Shown here piece by piece: positions 1-5,315 of a stretch of DNA of 12,463 bases. The notes under the pieces were generated by a model. That model saw nothing but the letters and a program-made list of their open reading frames with translations, ran no database searches and had not been told where the DNA came from. The stretch spans positions 1 to 12,463 of the forward strand of contig JAFLUR010000033.1 of the NCBI GenBank assembly GCA_022508725.1, written 5' to 3'. The position numbers and the translations under genes were made by a program. Each line of letters opens with the position of its first letter. The stretch's first letter is position 1. The DNA is from Oscillospiraceae bacterium (lineage in GTDB: Bacteria > Bacillota > Clostridia > UBA1381).

Positions 1-174
1 CGGATTGCGAGGGATGTTTTGCGGCGGGCAAAGCAGGACCCGCAGCAAAGGAATATTTTGCGTATTTCAAGGAATGACTGCGAAGCATACAATCAAGGCG
101 GTGCTTGCACGGTTTTCGATGAGGTCGGCCGGGAGGATGAAATTTATGGAGAGATACGGTACCATACCCGATAA
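1..174 (+). CDS. 3' end of an unidentified gene (partial)
   Basis: A reading frame open from the first base ends at TAA 172-174 and gives about 57 residues, finishing ...EDEIYGEIRYHTR. Its mix of acidic, polar and hydrophobic residues looks like real protein. The overlapping frame, also open here, reads as an Arg/Ser/Gly-rich stretch typical of a shadow frame. If real, this gene overlaps the start of the next one (146) by 29 bases, which would suggest translational coupling. I do not recognise the family, and the N-terminal part lies outside the window. Confidence 0.5.
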   Translation, partial: RIARDVLRRAKQDPQQRNILRISRNDCEAYNQGGACTVFDEVGREDEIYGEIRYHTR

Positions 175-850
175 ATATACGCGGGAATGGTGGGATTATA
201 TATGGTATTATTACAAATGGCATATTTTGGGCACGGCATTTGCGCTTTTTTTTGCGGCAGTAACCATAGGACAGTGCGCGTTAAGAATAAACTACGATGC
301 CGAAATAAACTATGTCGGAAACGAATATTACGGTGACACGGCGGCTGTCGATAAAATATGCGAGGAATTGAGCGGAATTGTCGAGGATGTGAACGGCAAC
401 GGCAAAAATCAGGTTTATTTCCGTCAAATAACCGTGGCGAAAGAGGGTACGCCCGAGTCGATGACCGAATATAACAGCGGAATGTTGACAAAAGTCGCGC
501 TTGAGCTTCAGACGGGCGACGGCTATTTGTATCTGCTCTCGTCTCAGGAGCTGGACAGGCTTACGGGCCGTGACACCGATGAGATCGTTTTTGCAAACCC
601 GGAGGAATATCTTTCCGACATATCACGCTTTGAGGAAACGGCAATGCAGAACGGCATACCGTGCGCGGTGAAGCTGAGCGGCAAAAATAAATTTCTTGCG
701 GATCACGGACTTACAAAAGAGCCTGTGTATCTTGCGATAAGGAAAATACGGGAGAGAGACAAGGACAAGGAAGACATGATCAAAAAGTATGACAATGCGG
801 TAAGATCGGCTGAGTATATAACGTCGTCGGAAGTCGGAGAGACAGAATAA
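146..850 (+). CDS. Single-pass membrane protein of unknown function
   Basis: The product is 234 residues. I chose ATG 146 because GGGAGG at 131-136 lies 9 bases upstream; the in-frame ATG at 137 abuts that site and would be too close. The first ~27 residues are aromatic-rich (WWDYIWYYYKWH) and are followed by one hydrophobic segment at about residues 28-47 (HILGTAFALFFAAVTIG). The rest is a soluble, acidic domain, probably outside the cell, with a charged C-terminal helix (IRKIRERDKDKEDMIKKYD). Small clostridial proteins with a 'DYxKWH' motif before one membrane helix are common, but I know no assigned function. It precedes the sigma factor by 124 bases. Nothing in it resembles an anti-sigma domain, so a regulatory link is not supported. 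Confidence 0.8.
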   Translation: MERYGTIPDKYTREWWDYIWYYYKWHILGTAFALFFAAVTIGQCALRINYDAEINYVGNEYYGDTAAVDKICEELSGIVEDVNGNGKNQVYFRQITVAKEGTPESMTEYNSGMLTKVALELQTGDGYLYLLSSQELDRLTGRDTDEIVFANPEEYLSDISRFEETAMQNGIPCAVKLSGKNKFLADHGLTKEPVYLAIRKIRERDKDKEDMIKKYDNAVRSAEYITSSEVGETE

Positions 851-925
851 AATACCGCTTTGCCGTGTTTTAGCAATGTCAGAATAGGTTTTTGAAGCTT
901 TTGCTTAAAATTTGTGTTTTAACCT

Positions 926-947
926 CGGCGGCGAATATATACCGCCG
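926..947. repeat. GC-rich hairpin in the sigma factor leader
   Basis: CGGCGG (926-931) and CCGCCG (942-947) form a 6-bp stem with a 10-base AT-rich loop, in an otherwise AT-rich gap 27 bases upstream of the sigma factor start. A weak promoter-like pair (TTGTGT 912-917, TATATA 936-941, 18-bp spacing) overlaps it. If that promoter is real, the -10 box sits in the loop. No U-run follows, so it is not a standard terminator. Confidence 0.3.
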
Positions 948-974
948 GGACAAAATAATTGAGGTGAGGATTAT

Positions 975-1712
975 ATGACGGCGGCTGTTAAGGCTGTGGA
1001 GGATAAAGAATATGAAATATTCAGCCGTTACAGAGAAACACGGGATAAAAAAATTCGTGATGAGATCGTGCAGTCCTACATATATATAGCGGAGATACTT
1101 GCGAACAGATTTGTAAACAAAGGTATTGAATATGACGATATATATCAGGTGGGCTGTATAGGACTTTTGTATGCGGCGGAACGGTTTGATCCGGACAAGG
1201 GAGTAAAGTTTGCGTCTTACGCTACCCCGACGGTCATGGGTGAAATACGCAGATATTTCCGGGACAAGGGAAGAACGATAAAGGTGCCGAGAAAGCTTTA
1301 CGAGATATTTTACAAAGCCGAAAGGATACGCAGAAACAATGAGGATACAAATATAACGGAAATTTCGAGAATACTCGGTATATCGGATAAAATCCTCGAA
1401 AAGGCTTATGCCGCGGGCAGGACGGCTTTTATAGAATCTCTCGAGGACGAGGCTTACGCCGACGGACATGCCAATGTGGCGGATTTTATAGGCTATGAGG
1501 ATAATAATTTTATGGTCATCGAGGACTGCGAGTTTATAGATTCTTGCATGGACAGGCTTTCCGAGCCGGAGCGCGAATTTATCCGAATGAGATATTATGA
1601 GGTGAAAAGTCAGCGTGAGATCGCGAAGATAATGGGAATATCGCCTATGAAGGTATCGCGGATGGAAAAGGATATCCTCAAAAAAATAAAAAATATGTAT
1701 TTCGGAGATTAA
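975..1712 (+). CDS. RNA polymerase sigma factor, SigB/SigF/SigG type
   Basis: This is a 245-residue group 3 sigma-70 factor that directs RNA polymerase to an alternative promoter set. Region 2 covers about residues 25-100 and includes the core-binding and -10 segments (YDDIYQVGCIGLLYAAERFD; SYATPTVMGEIRRYFRD). Region 3 follows at about 101-160 (VPRKLYEIFYKAERIRR). Region 4 lies at about 193-243, with a helix-turn-helix at SQREIAKIMGISPMKVSRME for the -35 box. Length and the 'PTVMGEIRRYFRDKG' block match the SigB/SigF/SigG branch, not the primary sigma factor or an ECF factor. ATG 975 is set by GAGGTGAGG at 961-969. No RsbW/SpoIIAB-type anti-sigma gene or SpoIIAA-type antagonist lies beside it, so its control is not visible. 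pyrE starts 25 bases downstream, so co-transcription is likely. Confidence 0.9.
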   Translation: MTAAVKAVEDKEYEIFSRYRETRDKKIRDEIVQSYIYIAEILANRFVNKGIEYDDIYQVGCIGLLYAAERFDPDKGVKFASYATPTVMGEIRRYFRDKGRTIKVPRKLYEIFYKAERIRRNNEDTNITEISRILGISDKILEKAYAAGRTAFIESLEDEAYADGHANVADFIGYEDNNFMVIEDCEFIDSCMDRLSEPEREFIRMRYYEVKSQREIAKIMGISPMKVSRMEKDILKKIKNMYFGD

Positions 1713-1737
1713 CGTAAAGCGAAAGGAGAATATTGTT

Positions 1738-2412
1738 ATGCAATCGGGAAAAGAGAGAGATTTAAAGAGGGAATTCATAGAATTTATGATGAGCGCGGAT
1801 GTTTTGCGTTTCGGTGATTTCACGACAAAGAGCGGCAGGCAGACGCCTTATTTTGTCAATACGGGAAATTATAAAACTGGCAGACAGCTGCTTGAGCTCG
1901 GAAGATTTTATGCCGCGTATGTGAATGAGATATGCGGGAATGATTTTACCGCCATGTTCGGTCCGGCATATAAGGGTATACCCCTTGTAAGCGCAACGGC
2001 GGCGGCGCTTGCGGATAAGTACGGTATCGATAAGCCGTATTTCTTTAACAGAAAGGAAGTCAAGGATCACGGCGAGGGCGGCAGTATGGTGGGATATAAG
2101 CCGCAGGACGGCGACCGGATAATCATTATTGAGGACGTGATAACCGCCGGGACCGCCGTAAGAGAAACAATGCCCGTTCTTCGCGCGGCGGCAAATGTTA
2201 ATGTTACCGATATGTTTATATCGGTAGATCGCTGCGAGGTCGGCGCGGGAAGCGTGAAAACGGCTGTATGCGAGGTCAAAGAGGAATTCGGCATAAATGT
2301 CCGGTCGATAATAAATGTGCGGGACATATACGAATATCTGAGCTCGGACGCAAAATACGGCGATGTTCTTGCGCGGATGAAGGCATATATGGATAAATAC
2401 TGCAATGTGTGA
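1738..2412 (+). CDS. pyrE: Orotate phosphoribosyltransferase
   Basis: This enzyme converts orotate and PRPP to orotidine 5'-phosphate (EC 2.4.2.10), the fifth step of de novo pyrimidine synthesis, in the cytosol. The 224-residue product is full length for the family. It has the orotate-side motif KSGRQTPYFVNTG (about 31-43), FGPAYKGIPL (74-83), the flexible catalytic loop RKEVKDHGEGG (105-115, with K106, K109 and H111), and the PRPP-binding motif RIIIIEDVITAGTA (127-140, with the E-D pair at 132-133). The ATG at 1738 has AAAGGAG at 1722-1728. No other pyrimidine gene is beside it. It sits between a sigma factor and a MutS-like gene, so regulation with the rest of the pathway is not evident, and I saw no PyrR attenuator. 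Confidence 0.96.
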   Translation: MQSGKERDLKREFIEFMMSADVLRFGDFTTKSGRQTPYFVNTGNYKTGRQLLELGRFYAAYVNEICGNDFTAMFGPAYKGIPLVSATAAALADKYGIDKPYFFNRKEVKDHGEGGSMVGYKPQDGDRIIIIEDVITAGTAVRETMPVLRAAANVNVTDMFISVDRCEVGAGSVKTAVCEVKEEFGINVRSIINVRDIYEYLSSDAKYGDVLARMKAYMDKYCNV

Positions 2413-2467
2413 CAAGAGCCGCGCCCGGCGAAAATGAATTTTACAAAAATCCGAGGTGTGATATGAT

Positions 2468-4174
2468 ATGAAGGAAAACAAACAATTCAGTATTCTTTTT
2501 CCGTTTTATGAGGATGTCAAATATAAACGGCTTTCGGAAACGGTCTGCCATGATCTGGGGCTTGATACGCTGTGCCGTGAGATCACAGCCGATAAAAAGG
2601 AACAGAGCCTTATAATGGGCGTCATATCGAATATGACACCGGATCCGCGCGTTGCGCTTTACAGGCAGAAGGTATTTGCGGATATACTTAATCTTCCGGA
2701 TCTGAGAAAACGGATGTCGGAGCTTTTTGACAGGATTGAATACATAAGGAATTTCGGCAGTTCGCATATCGCGTCGGATGAAAAATCGGGCTTTTGGCAT
2801 TTTATGCACAGGCTTGATGAGCTTGACGATTATATCGAGTGCGTCGAGGCGATCAGGGAATGTCTTTCGAGCGTCCAAACAAGGTCGGAGGGACTTTTGA
2901 ATTTCAAAAAATATATTGATGAATTGTATGAGAATTCATGCTTTGCGGAAATGAAAAGGGACATTGCGGAGCTGAAATCGAAAGCCGCGGATGTCCGGAG
3001 CATTACGCTGGGCATAAATGTAAACGAGAGATTTGAAGCCGTGGGCATGGGGCTTGTATCGATAAACAACAAGCCGTTTAGGAAATCGAATATCATCAGC
3101 AATTTTGCCGATGCGATAGCCTCGAAAAATAAAATTCATGACGGTACCGAATGGGACGGTGACATGCACTATCATCAGGCGGAAAAAAATTTGAAAATAT
3201 CTTATTTCACCGATCCGACCGGAGGATACACGGCTTTGAGAAACACCGTTTTTGCGAACACGGGTGAGACGGTTGTCGGCACTCCCGCCGGTGACGGGGC
3301 GGCAAATTCAACATTTTATTTTGACGGTGTGATGAATAAAATGCTGGATTTTCTGGTAAAGAAGCTCCGGGACACTCTTACAAAATACTCCGATGTTGCC
3401 ATTGTGAATATTTCCCGGATAATTCCCGAATTGATGTATTATATCAGGTTTGCGGAATTTATAAGCGAAAATACGGAAAAGGGTTTCACATTCTGCGAGG
3501 CGCGGCTTACCGACAGCGAAAACGTGTCTATGGATGCCGTGAATTTTTATAACCTGAAGCTTGCCCTGAATTCGCAAATCTCCGATAAGCCGGTCTGCAA
3601 CGACCTGAAATTCGATACCGAACACACCGTTTATATTCTCACAGGCGCGAACCGCGGCGGAAAAACCACCGTGACGCAGGCGGTGGGACTTATGTTTGCG
3701 CTTGCGCAGGGCGGGATATTCGTACCCGCGTCGGCTTTTGAATATAAACCCGTGGACTGCATATACACGCATTTTCCCGCGGACGAGGATAAAACCATGG
3801 ATCTGGGCAGACTGGGAGAAGAATGTGTAAGGTTCAAATCCGTTTATTCCGATTGCACAAAGGACAGTCTGCTGCTGCTTAACGAAACCTTCTCGACCAC
3901 CTCCTTTGAAGAGGGATTTTATATTGCAAGGGATTCCGTAAAGGCGATCTTGAAAAAACAGGTGAGAACCATCTACAATACACATATGCATAAGCTTGCG
4001 GCTGAGGTCGATGAGATGAATAAGGAGACCGGCGGAGGCGGAGCTTCTCTTATTATGAAAAGCGATAACGGAAAGCGTTTGTTCAAGCTGGAGGCGGCTC
4101 CGCCCGAGGGTTTGTCATATGCAAGGGATATTGCCGAAAAATACGGCGTCACTTATGAAATGCTTACAAATTGA
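2468..4174 (+). CDS. MutS-like ATPase (standalone, not MutS1 or MutS2)
   Basis: This 568-residue protein has the MutS core and ATPase organisation. A helical N-terminal half (about 1-330) resembles the MutS lever/clamp domains, and a C-terminal ABC-type ATPase follows. Walker A is GANRGGKTT (393-401), where MutS has GPNMxGKS. The signature/D-loop area is DLGRLGEECVRFKSVYS (445-461). Walker B is SLLLLNETFSTTSFEEG (467-483), with Asn at 472 where canonical MutS has Asp before the catalytic Glu 473. His 506 in NTHMHKL is the switch histidine. It lacks the N-terminal mismatch-recognition domain with its Phe-X-Glu motif and any C-terminal Smr nuclease, so MutS1 and MutS2 are both excluded. Related Firmicute proteins also carry NE in Walker B, so this is probably a family trait, not decay. 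ATG 2468 is chosen over ATG 2463 (immediate stop); GAGGTG lies at 2454-2459. Function unknown; nucleic-acid handling is inferred. Confidence 0.85.
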   Translation: MKENKQFSILFPFYEDVKYKRLSETVCHDLGLDTLCREITADKKEQSLIMGVISNMTPDPRVALYRQKVFADILNLPDLRKRMSELFDRIEYIRNFGSSHIASDEKSGFWHFMHRLDELDDYIECVEAIRECLSSVQTRSEGLLNFKKYIDELYENSCFAEMKRDIAELKSKAADVRSITLGINVNERFEAVGMGLVSINNKPFRKSNIISNFADAIASKNKIHDGTEWDGDMHYHQAEKNLKISYFTDPTGGYTALRNTVFANTGETVVGTPAGDGAANSTFYFDGVMNKMLDFLVKKLRDTLTKYSDVAIVNISRIIPELMYYIRFAEFISENTEKGFTFCEARLTDSENVSMDAVNFYNLKLALNSQISDKPVCNDLKFDTEHTVYILTGANRGGKTTVTQAVGLMFALAQGGIFVPASAFEYKPVDCIYTHFPADEDKTMDLGRLGEECVRFKSVYSDCTKDSLLLLNETFSTTSFEEGFYIARDSVKAILKKQVRTIYNTHMHKLAAEVDEMNKETGGGGASLIMKSDNGKRLFKLEAAPPEGLSYARDIAEKYGVTYEMLTN

Positions 4175-4197
4175 AAAAAGGAAGGACGCGACGGATC

Positions 4198-4390
4198 ATG
4201 AAAAAAATCATACATTGAATGTTGTTTACGGTGTTGTTCGGTTTGATGCCGCTTGGATCGAACACGGCATATGCAAAGGACTACATAAAATTCGGGAGCT
4301 ATCCGCAGACGGAGATATGTCTTCAATATATATATAACCCGATAGTCCGGAAGAATTTATGTGAAGAAATTTCACGGCTTCGGCGTCCGG
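4198..4390 (+). pseudogene. Remnant of a secreted DUF6273-like protein
   Basis: From ATG 4198 (GGAAGG at 4180-4185) the frame reads MKKIIH, then TGA at 4216-4218, then on in the same frame as MLFTVLFGLMPLGSNTAYA. Joined, these form a complete signal peptide with a likely cut after AYA. The mature start, KDYIKFGSYPQTE, carries the 'FGSYPQT' motif typical of DUF6273 domains in Firmicute surface proteins. After that motif the sequence loses family character, and the frame runs on into the tRNA promoter and tRNA gene, ending at 4515, which cannot be a real C-terminus. The gene is therefore broken twice: a stop in the signal peptide and loss of nearly all the mature domain. The 3' limit given is approximate. 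It follows the MutS-like gene by 23 bases. Confidence 0.6.
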
Positions 4391-4429
4391 AGGAACGATA
4401 CGGCATATATGTCAATTTTGCTGTTTTGC

Positions 4430-4458
4430 TTGACACATTTTGTTTTTTCCGGTATAAT
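4430..4458 (+). promoter_or_regulatory. Consensus sigma-A promoter for tRNA-Leu
   Basis: TTGACA (4430-4435) and TATAAT (4453-4458) match the consensus exactly with the optimal 17-bp spacing. The start point would fall near 4465, about 14 bases before the mature 5' end of the tRNA. It lies within the decayed gene remnant, so the tRNA is transcribed independently of the upstream genes. Confidence 0.93.
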
Positions 4459-4478
4459 ATTAAGGCACGAAGGAAAAT

Positions 4479-4562
4479 GCAGATGTGGCGGAATTGGCAG
4501 ACGCGCCGGACTTAGGATCCGGTGTCCCCGACGTGCAGGTTCAACTCCTGTCATCTGCACCA
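4479..4562 (+). tRNA. tRNA-Leu (anticodon UAG)
   Basis: Acceptor strands GCAGATG (4479-4485) and CATCTGC (4552-4558) pair perfectly. They are followed by discriminator A and an encoded CCA (4560-4562). The anticodon stem CCGGA/TCCGG (4506-4510, 4518-4522) encloses the loop CTTAGGA with anticodon TAG at 4513-4515, which reads CUA and probably other CUN codons. The T arm has GCAGG/CCTGT around TTCAACT. An extra arm between the anticodon and T arms (TGTCCCCGACGT region) fits a class II leucine tRNA. It stands alone between its own promoter and terminator. Confidence 0.97.
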
Positions 4563-4599
4563 AAAAATCGGAGCAAGTTCTGTTTGCTCCGATTTTTTT
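4562..4599 (+). terminator. Rho-independent terminator of tRNA-Leu
   Basis: A perfect 15-bp inverted repeat (4562-4576 and 4584-4598) with core TCGGAGCAA/TTGCTCCGA and a 7-base loop ends in seven T residues (4593-4599). The stem begins at the last base of the CCA end. The A-rich 5' flank makes it potentially active on the opposite strand too, where it could end transcription of the XRE gene at 4774. Confidence 0.92.
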
Positions 4600-4658
4600 A
4601 TATTCAAATTTGTGTTCAAATATCCTAAAACTCCATGTTTCGGGACAAAAGGAAAATC

Positions 4659-4700
4659 GCATAAAATACCGTTTTTTCGGTATCATATCGTATTTTATGC
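4659..4700. repeat. Nested, mutually exclusive hairpins in the spacer
   Basis: An outer perfect 11-bp inverted repeat, GCATAAAATAC (4659-4669) and GTATTTTATGC (4690-4700), encloses and overlaps an inner hairpin ATACCG (4666-4671)/CGGTAT (4678-4683) with a T6 loop. The arms share bases 4666-4669, so only one can form. A further dyad, ATTATGC-TT-GCATAAT, lies at 4744-4759 just past the 3' end of the XRE gene. The rest of the 4600-4773 spacer is AT-rich with no coding potential. Role unknown. Confidence 0.4.
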
Positions 4701-4773
4701 AAAATCTCAATAAATATTTTGAAATCGCCGGTTAATGTTTTTCATTATGCTTGCATAATACGTCTTGTTTTCC

Positions 4774-5127
4774 CTATTCCTCCGGATCCGATCTTGATTC
4801 TATAATTCCGCGGGCGGTGGCTTCGATTATCGGCAGGTCCCTTTCCGACACGCTGTCGAGCAATCCGTCCACCTGCCGGCGGAGAGTTGAATATTCCGGC
4901 TTCTTCTTGAAAAAAAATTGGTCTACCGATATATTGAAAAGCGTCACAAGCTCATACAAGACTTGCAAACTCGGGTGCTGTCCCTCATTTTCGATAGATA
5001 CAATGTATCGGGGAGCAAGATTTAATTTTTCGCCCAATTCATCCCGCGTCATTCCCGCCGCCGTTCTTGCGGATTTTATAGCCTGTCCCAATGCTTTGAA
5101 ATTATAATATTGCCTTTCTTTTGACAT
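4774..5127 (-). CDS. XRE-family transcriptional regulator
   Basis: The product is a 117-residue DNA-binding protein. An HTH_3/Cro-CI domain spans about residues 12-68 (LGQAIKSARTAAGMTRDELG then LNLAPRYIVSIENEGQHPS). A short C-terminal helical extension (residues 78-112, STLRRQVDGLLDSVSERDL) may mediate dimerisation. Clostridial regulators of this build, with 'QFFF' and 'RRQVD.LLDS.SE.DL' segments, are frequent both as standalone genes and on conjugative elements. The start at 5127 is supported by AGGTGA at 5134-5139 read on the minus strand, 6 bases away. It is divergent from the large secreted-protein operon at 5316 with 188 bases between, so it is the natural candidate regulator of that operon and of itself. 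That link is inference. Confidence 0.88.
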   Translation of the reverse strand: MSKERQYYNFKALGQAIKSARTAAGMTRDELGEKLNLAPRYIVSIENEGQHPSLQVLYELVTLFNISVDQFFFKKKPEYSTLRRQVDGLLDSVSERDLPIIEATARGIIESRSDPEE

Positions 5128-5191
5128 TTTGCATCACCTATATACATTTTACACCTCAATTTGTCTTTCTTAAATGAGTTAAAATATCAAT

Positions 5192-5225
5192 ACACTTCCC
5201 TAAATATTTCCAAAGTGTTTACTTT
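5192..5225. promoter_or_regulatory. Dyads upstream of the divergent promoters, candidate operator
   Basis: ACACTT (5192-5197) and AAGTGT (5213-5218) form an inverted repeat whose centre nearly coincides with the palindrome AAATATTT (5202-5209). An overlapping dyad, AAAGT-N4-ACTTT (5212-5225), reuses the right arm. These lie between the XRE start and the -35 box of the operon promoter. Repressor-family proteins often bind such sites; no direct evidence is possible here. Confidence 0.35.
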
Positions 5226-5227
5226 TA

Positions 5228-5256
5228 TTGACTTTTTCCGCTGACGGGTGTATAAT
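5228..5256 (+). promoter_or_regulatory. Sigma-A promoter of the secreted-protein operon
   Basis: TTGACT (5228-5233) and TATAAT (5251-5256) are separated by 17 bp, one base from full consensus. The predicted start is near 5263, giving a leader of about 52 bases before the ATG at 5316. A promoter this strong for a carbohydrate-use operon would normally need repression, which fits the palindrome just downstream. Confidence 0.85.
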
Positions 5257-5263
5257 TATGATA

Positions 5264-5279
5264 TACTTTAATTAAAGTA
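5264..5279. promoter_or_regulatory. Perfect 16-bp palindrome at the transcription start, likely operator
   Basis: TACTTTAATTAAAGTA is a perfect palindrome that begins 8 bases after the -10 box, so it covers the expected start site. A protein bound there would block initiation. The half-site ACTTT recurs at 5221 and 5231 (10 bp apart) and, inverted, at 5212. The divergent XRE regulator is the obvious candidate ligand, but a regulator encoded elsewhere is equally possible. Confidence 0.55.
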
Positions 5280-5315
5280 ATTAAATAACAAATTTTATGT
5301 ATCGGAGGAATATTT

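Noticed and set aside
849..871. Terminator after the membrane protein gene (AAAATAC 849-855 with GTGTTTT 865-871)
   Set aside because: The stem is short, AT-rich and has a G-T pair, with only four T residues; too weak to call.
4198..4218. Six-residue leader peptide MKKIIH abutting ATG 4219, as a coupled or attenuating leader
   Set aside because: The two pieces join in frame into a normal signal peptide and the downstream gene is lost, so a point mutation to TGA explains it more simply.
4219..4515. Open frame of 98 codons running from ATG 4219 through the tRNA-Leu promoter into the tRNA
   Set aside because: The start lacks a ribosome site and the basic N-terminus of a signal peptide, and the end lies inside a certain tRNA gene. 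It is better read as the tail of a broken gene.
4540..4562. 3' end of tRNA-Leu as an attachment site of an integrated element, with the XRE gene as its regulator
   Set aside because: I found no second copy of the tRNA 3' end in the window and no integrase, relaxase or phage gene. The other end could lie outside the window.
4751..5107. 118-codon + strand ORF opposite the XRE gene
   Set aside because: It is the complement of a clear helix-turn-helix gene that has a good ribosome site, and has no recognisable features itself.
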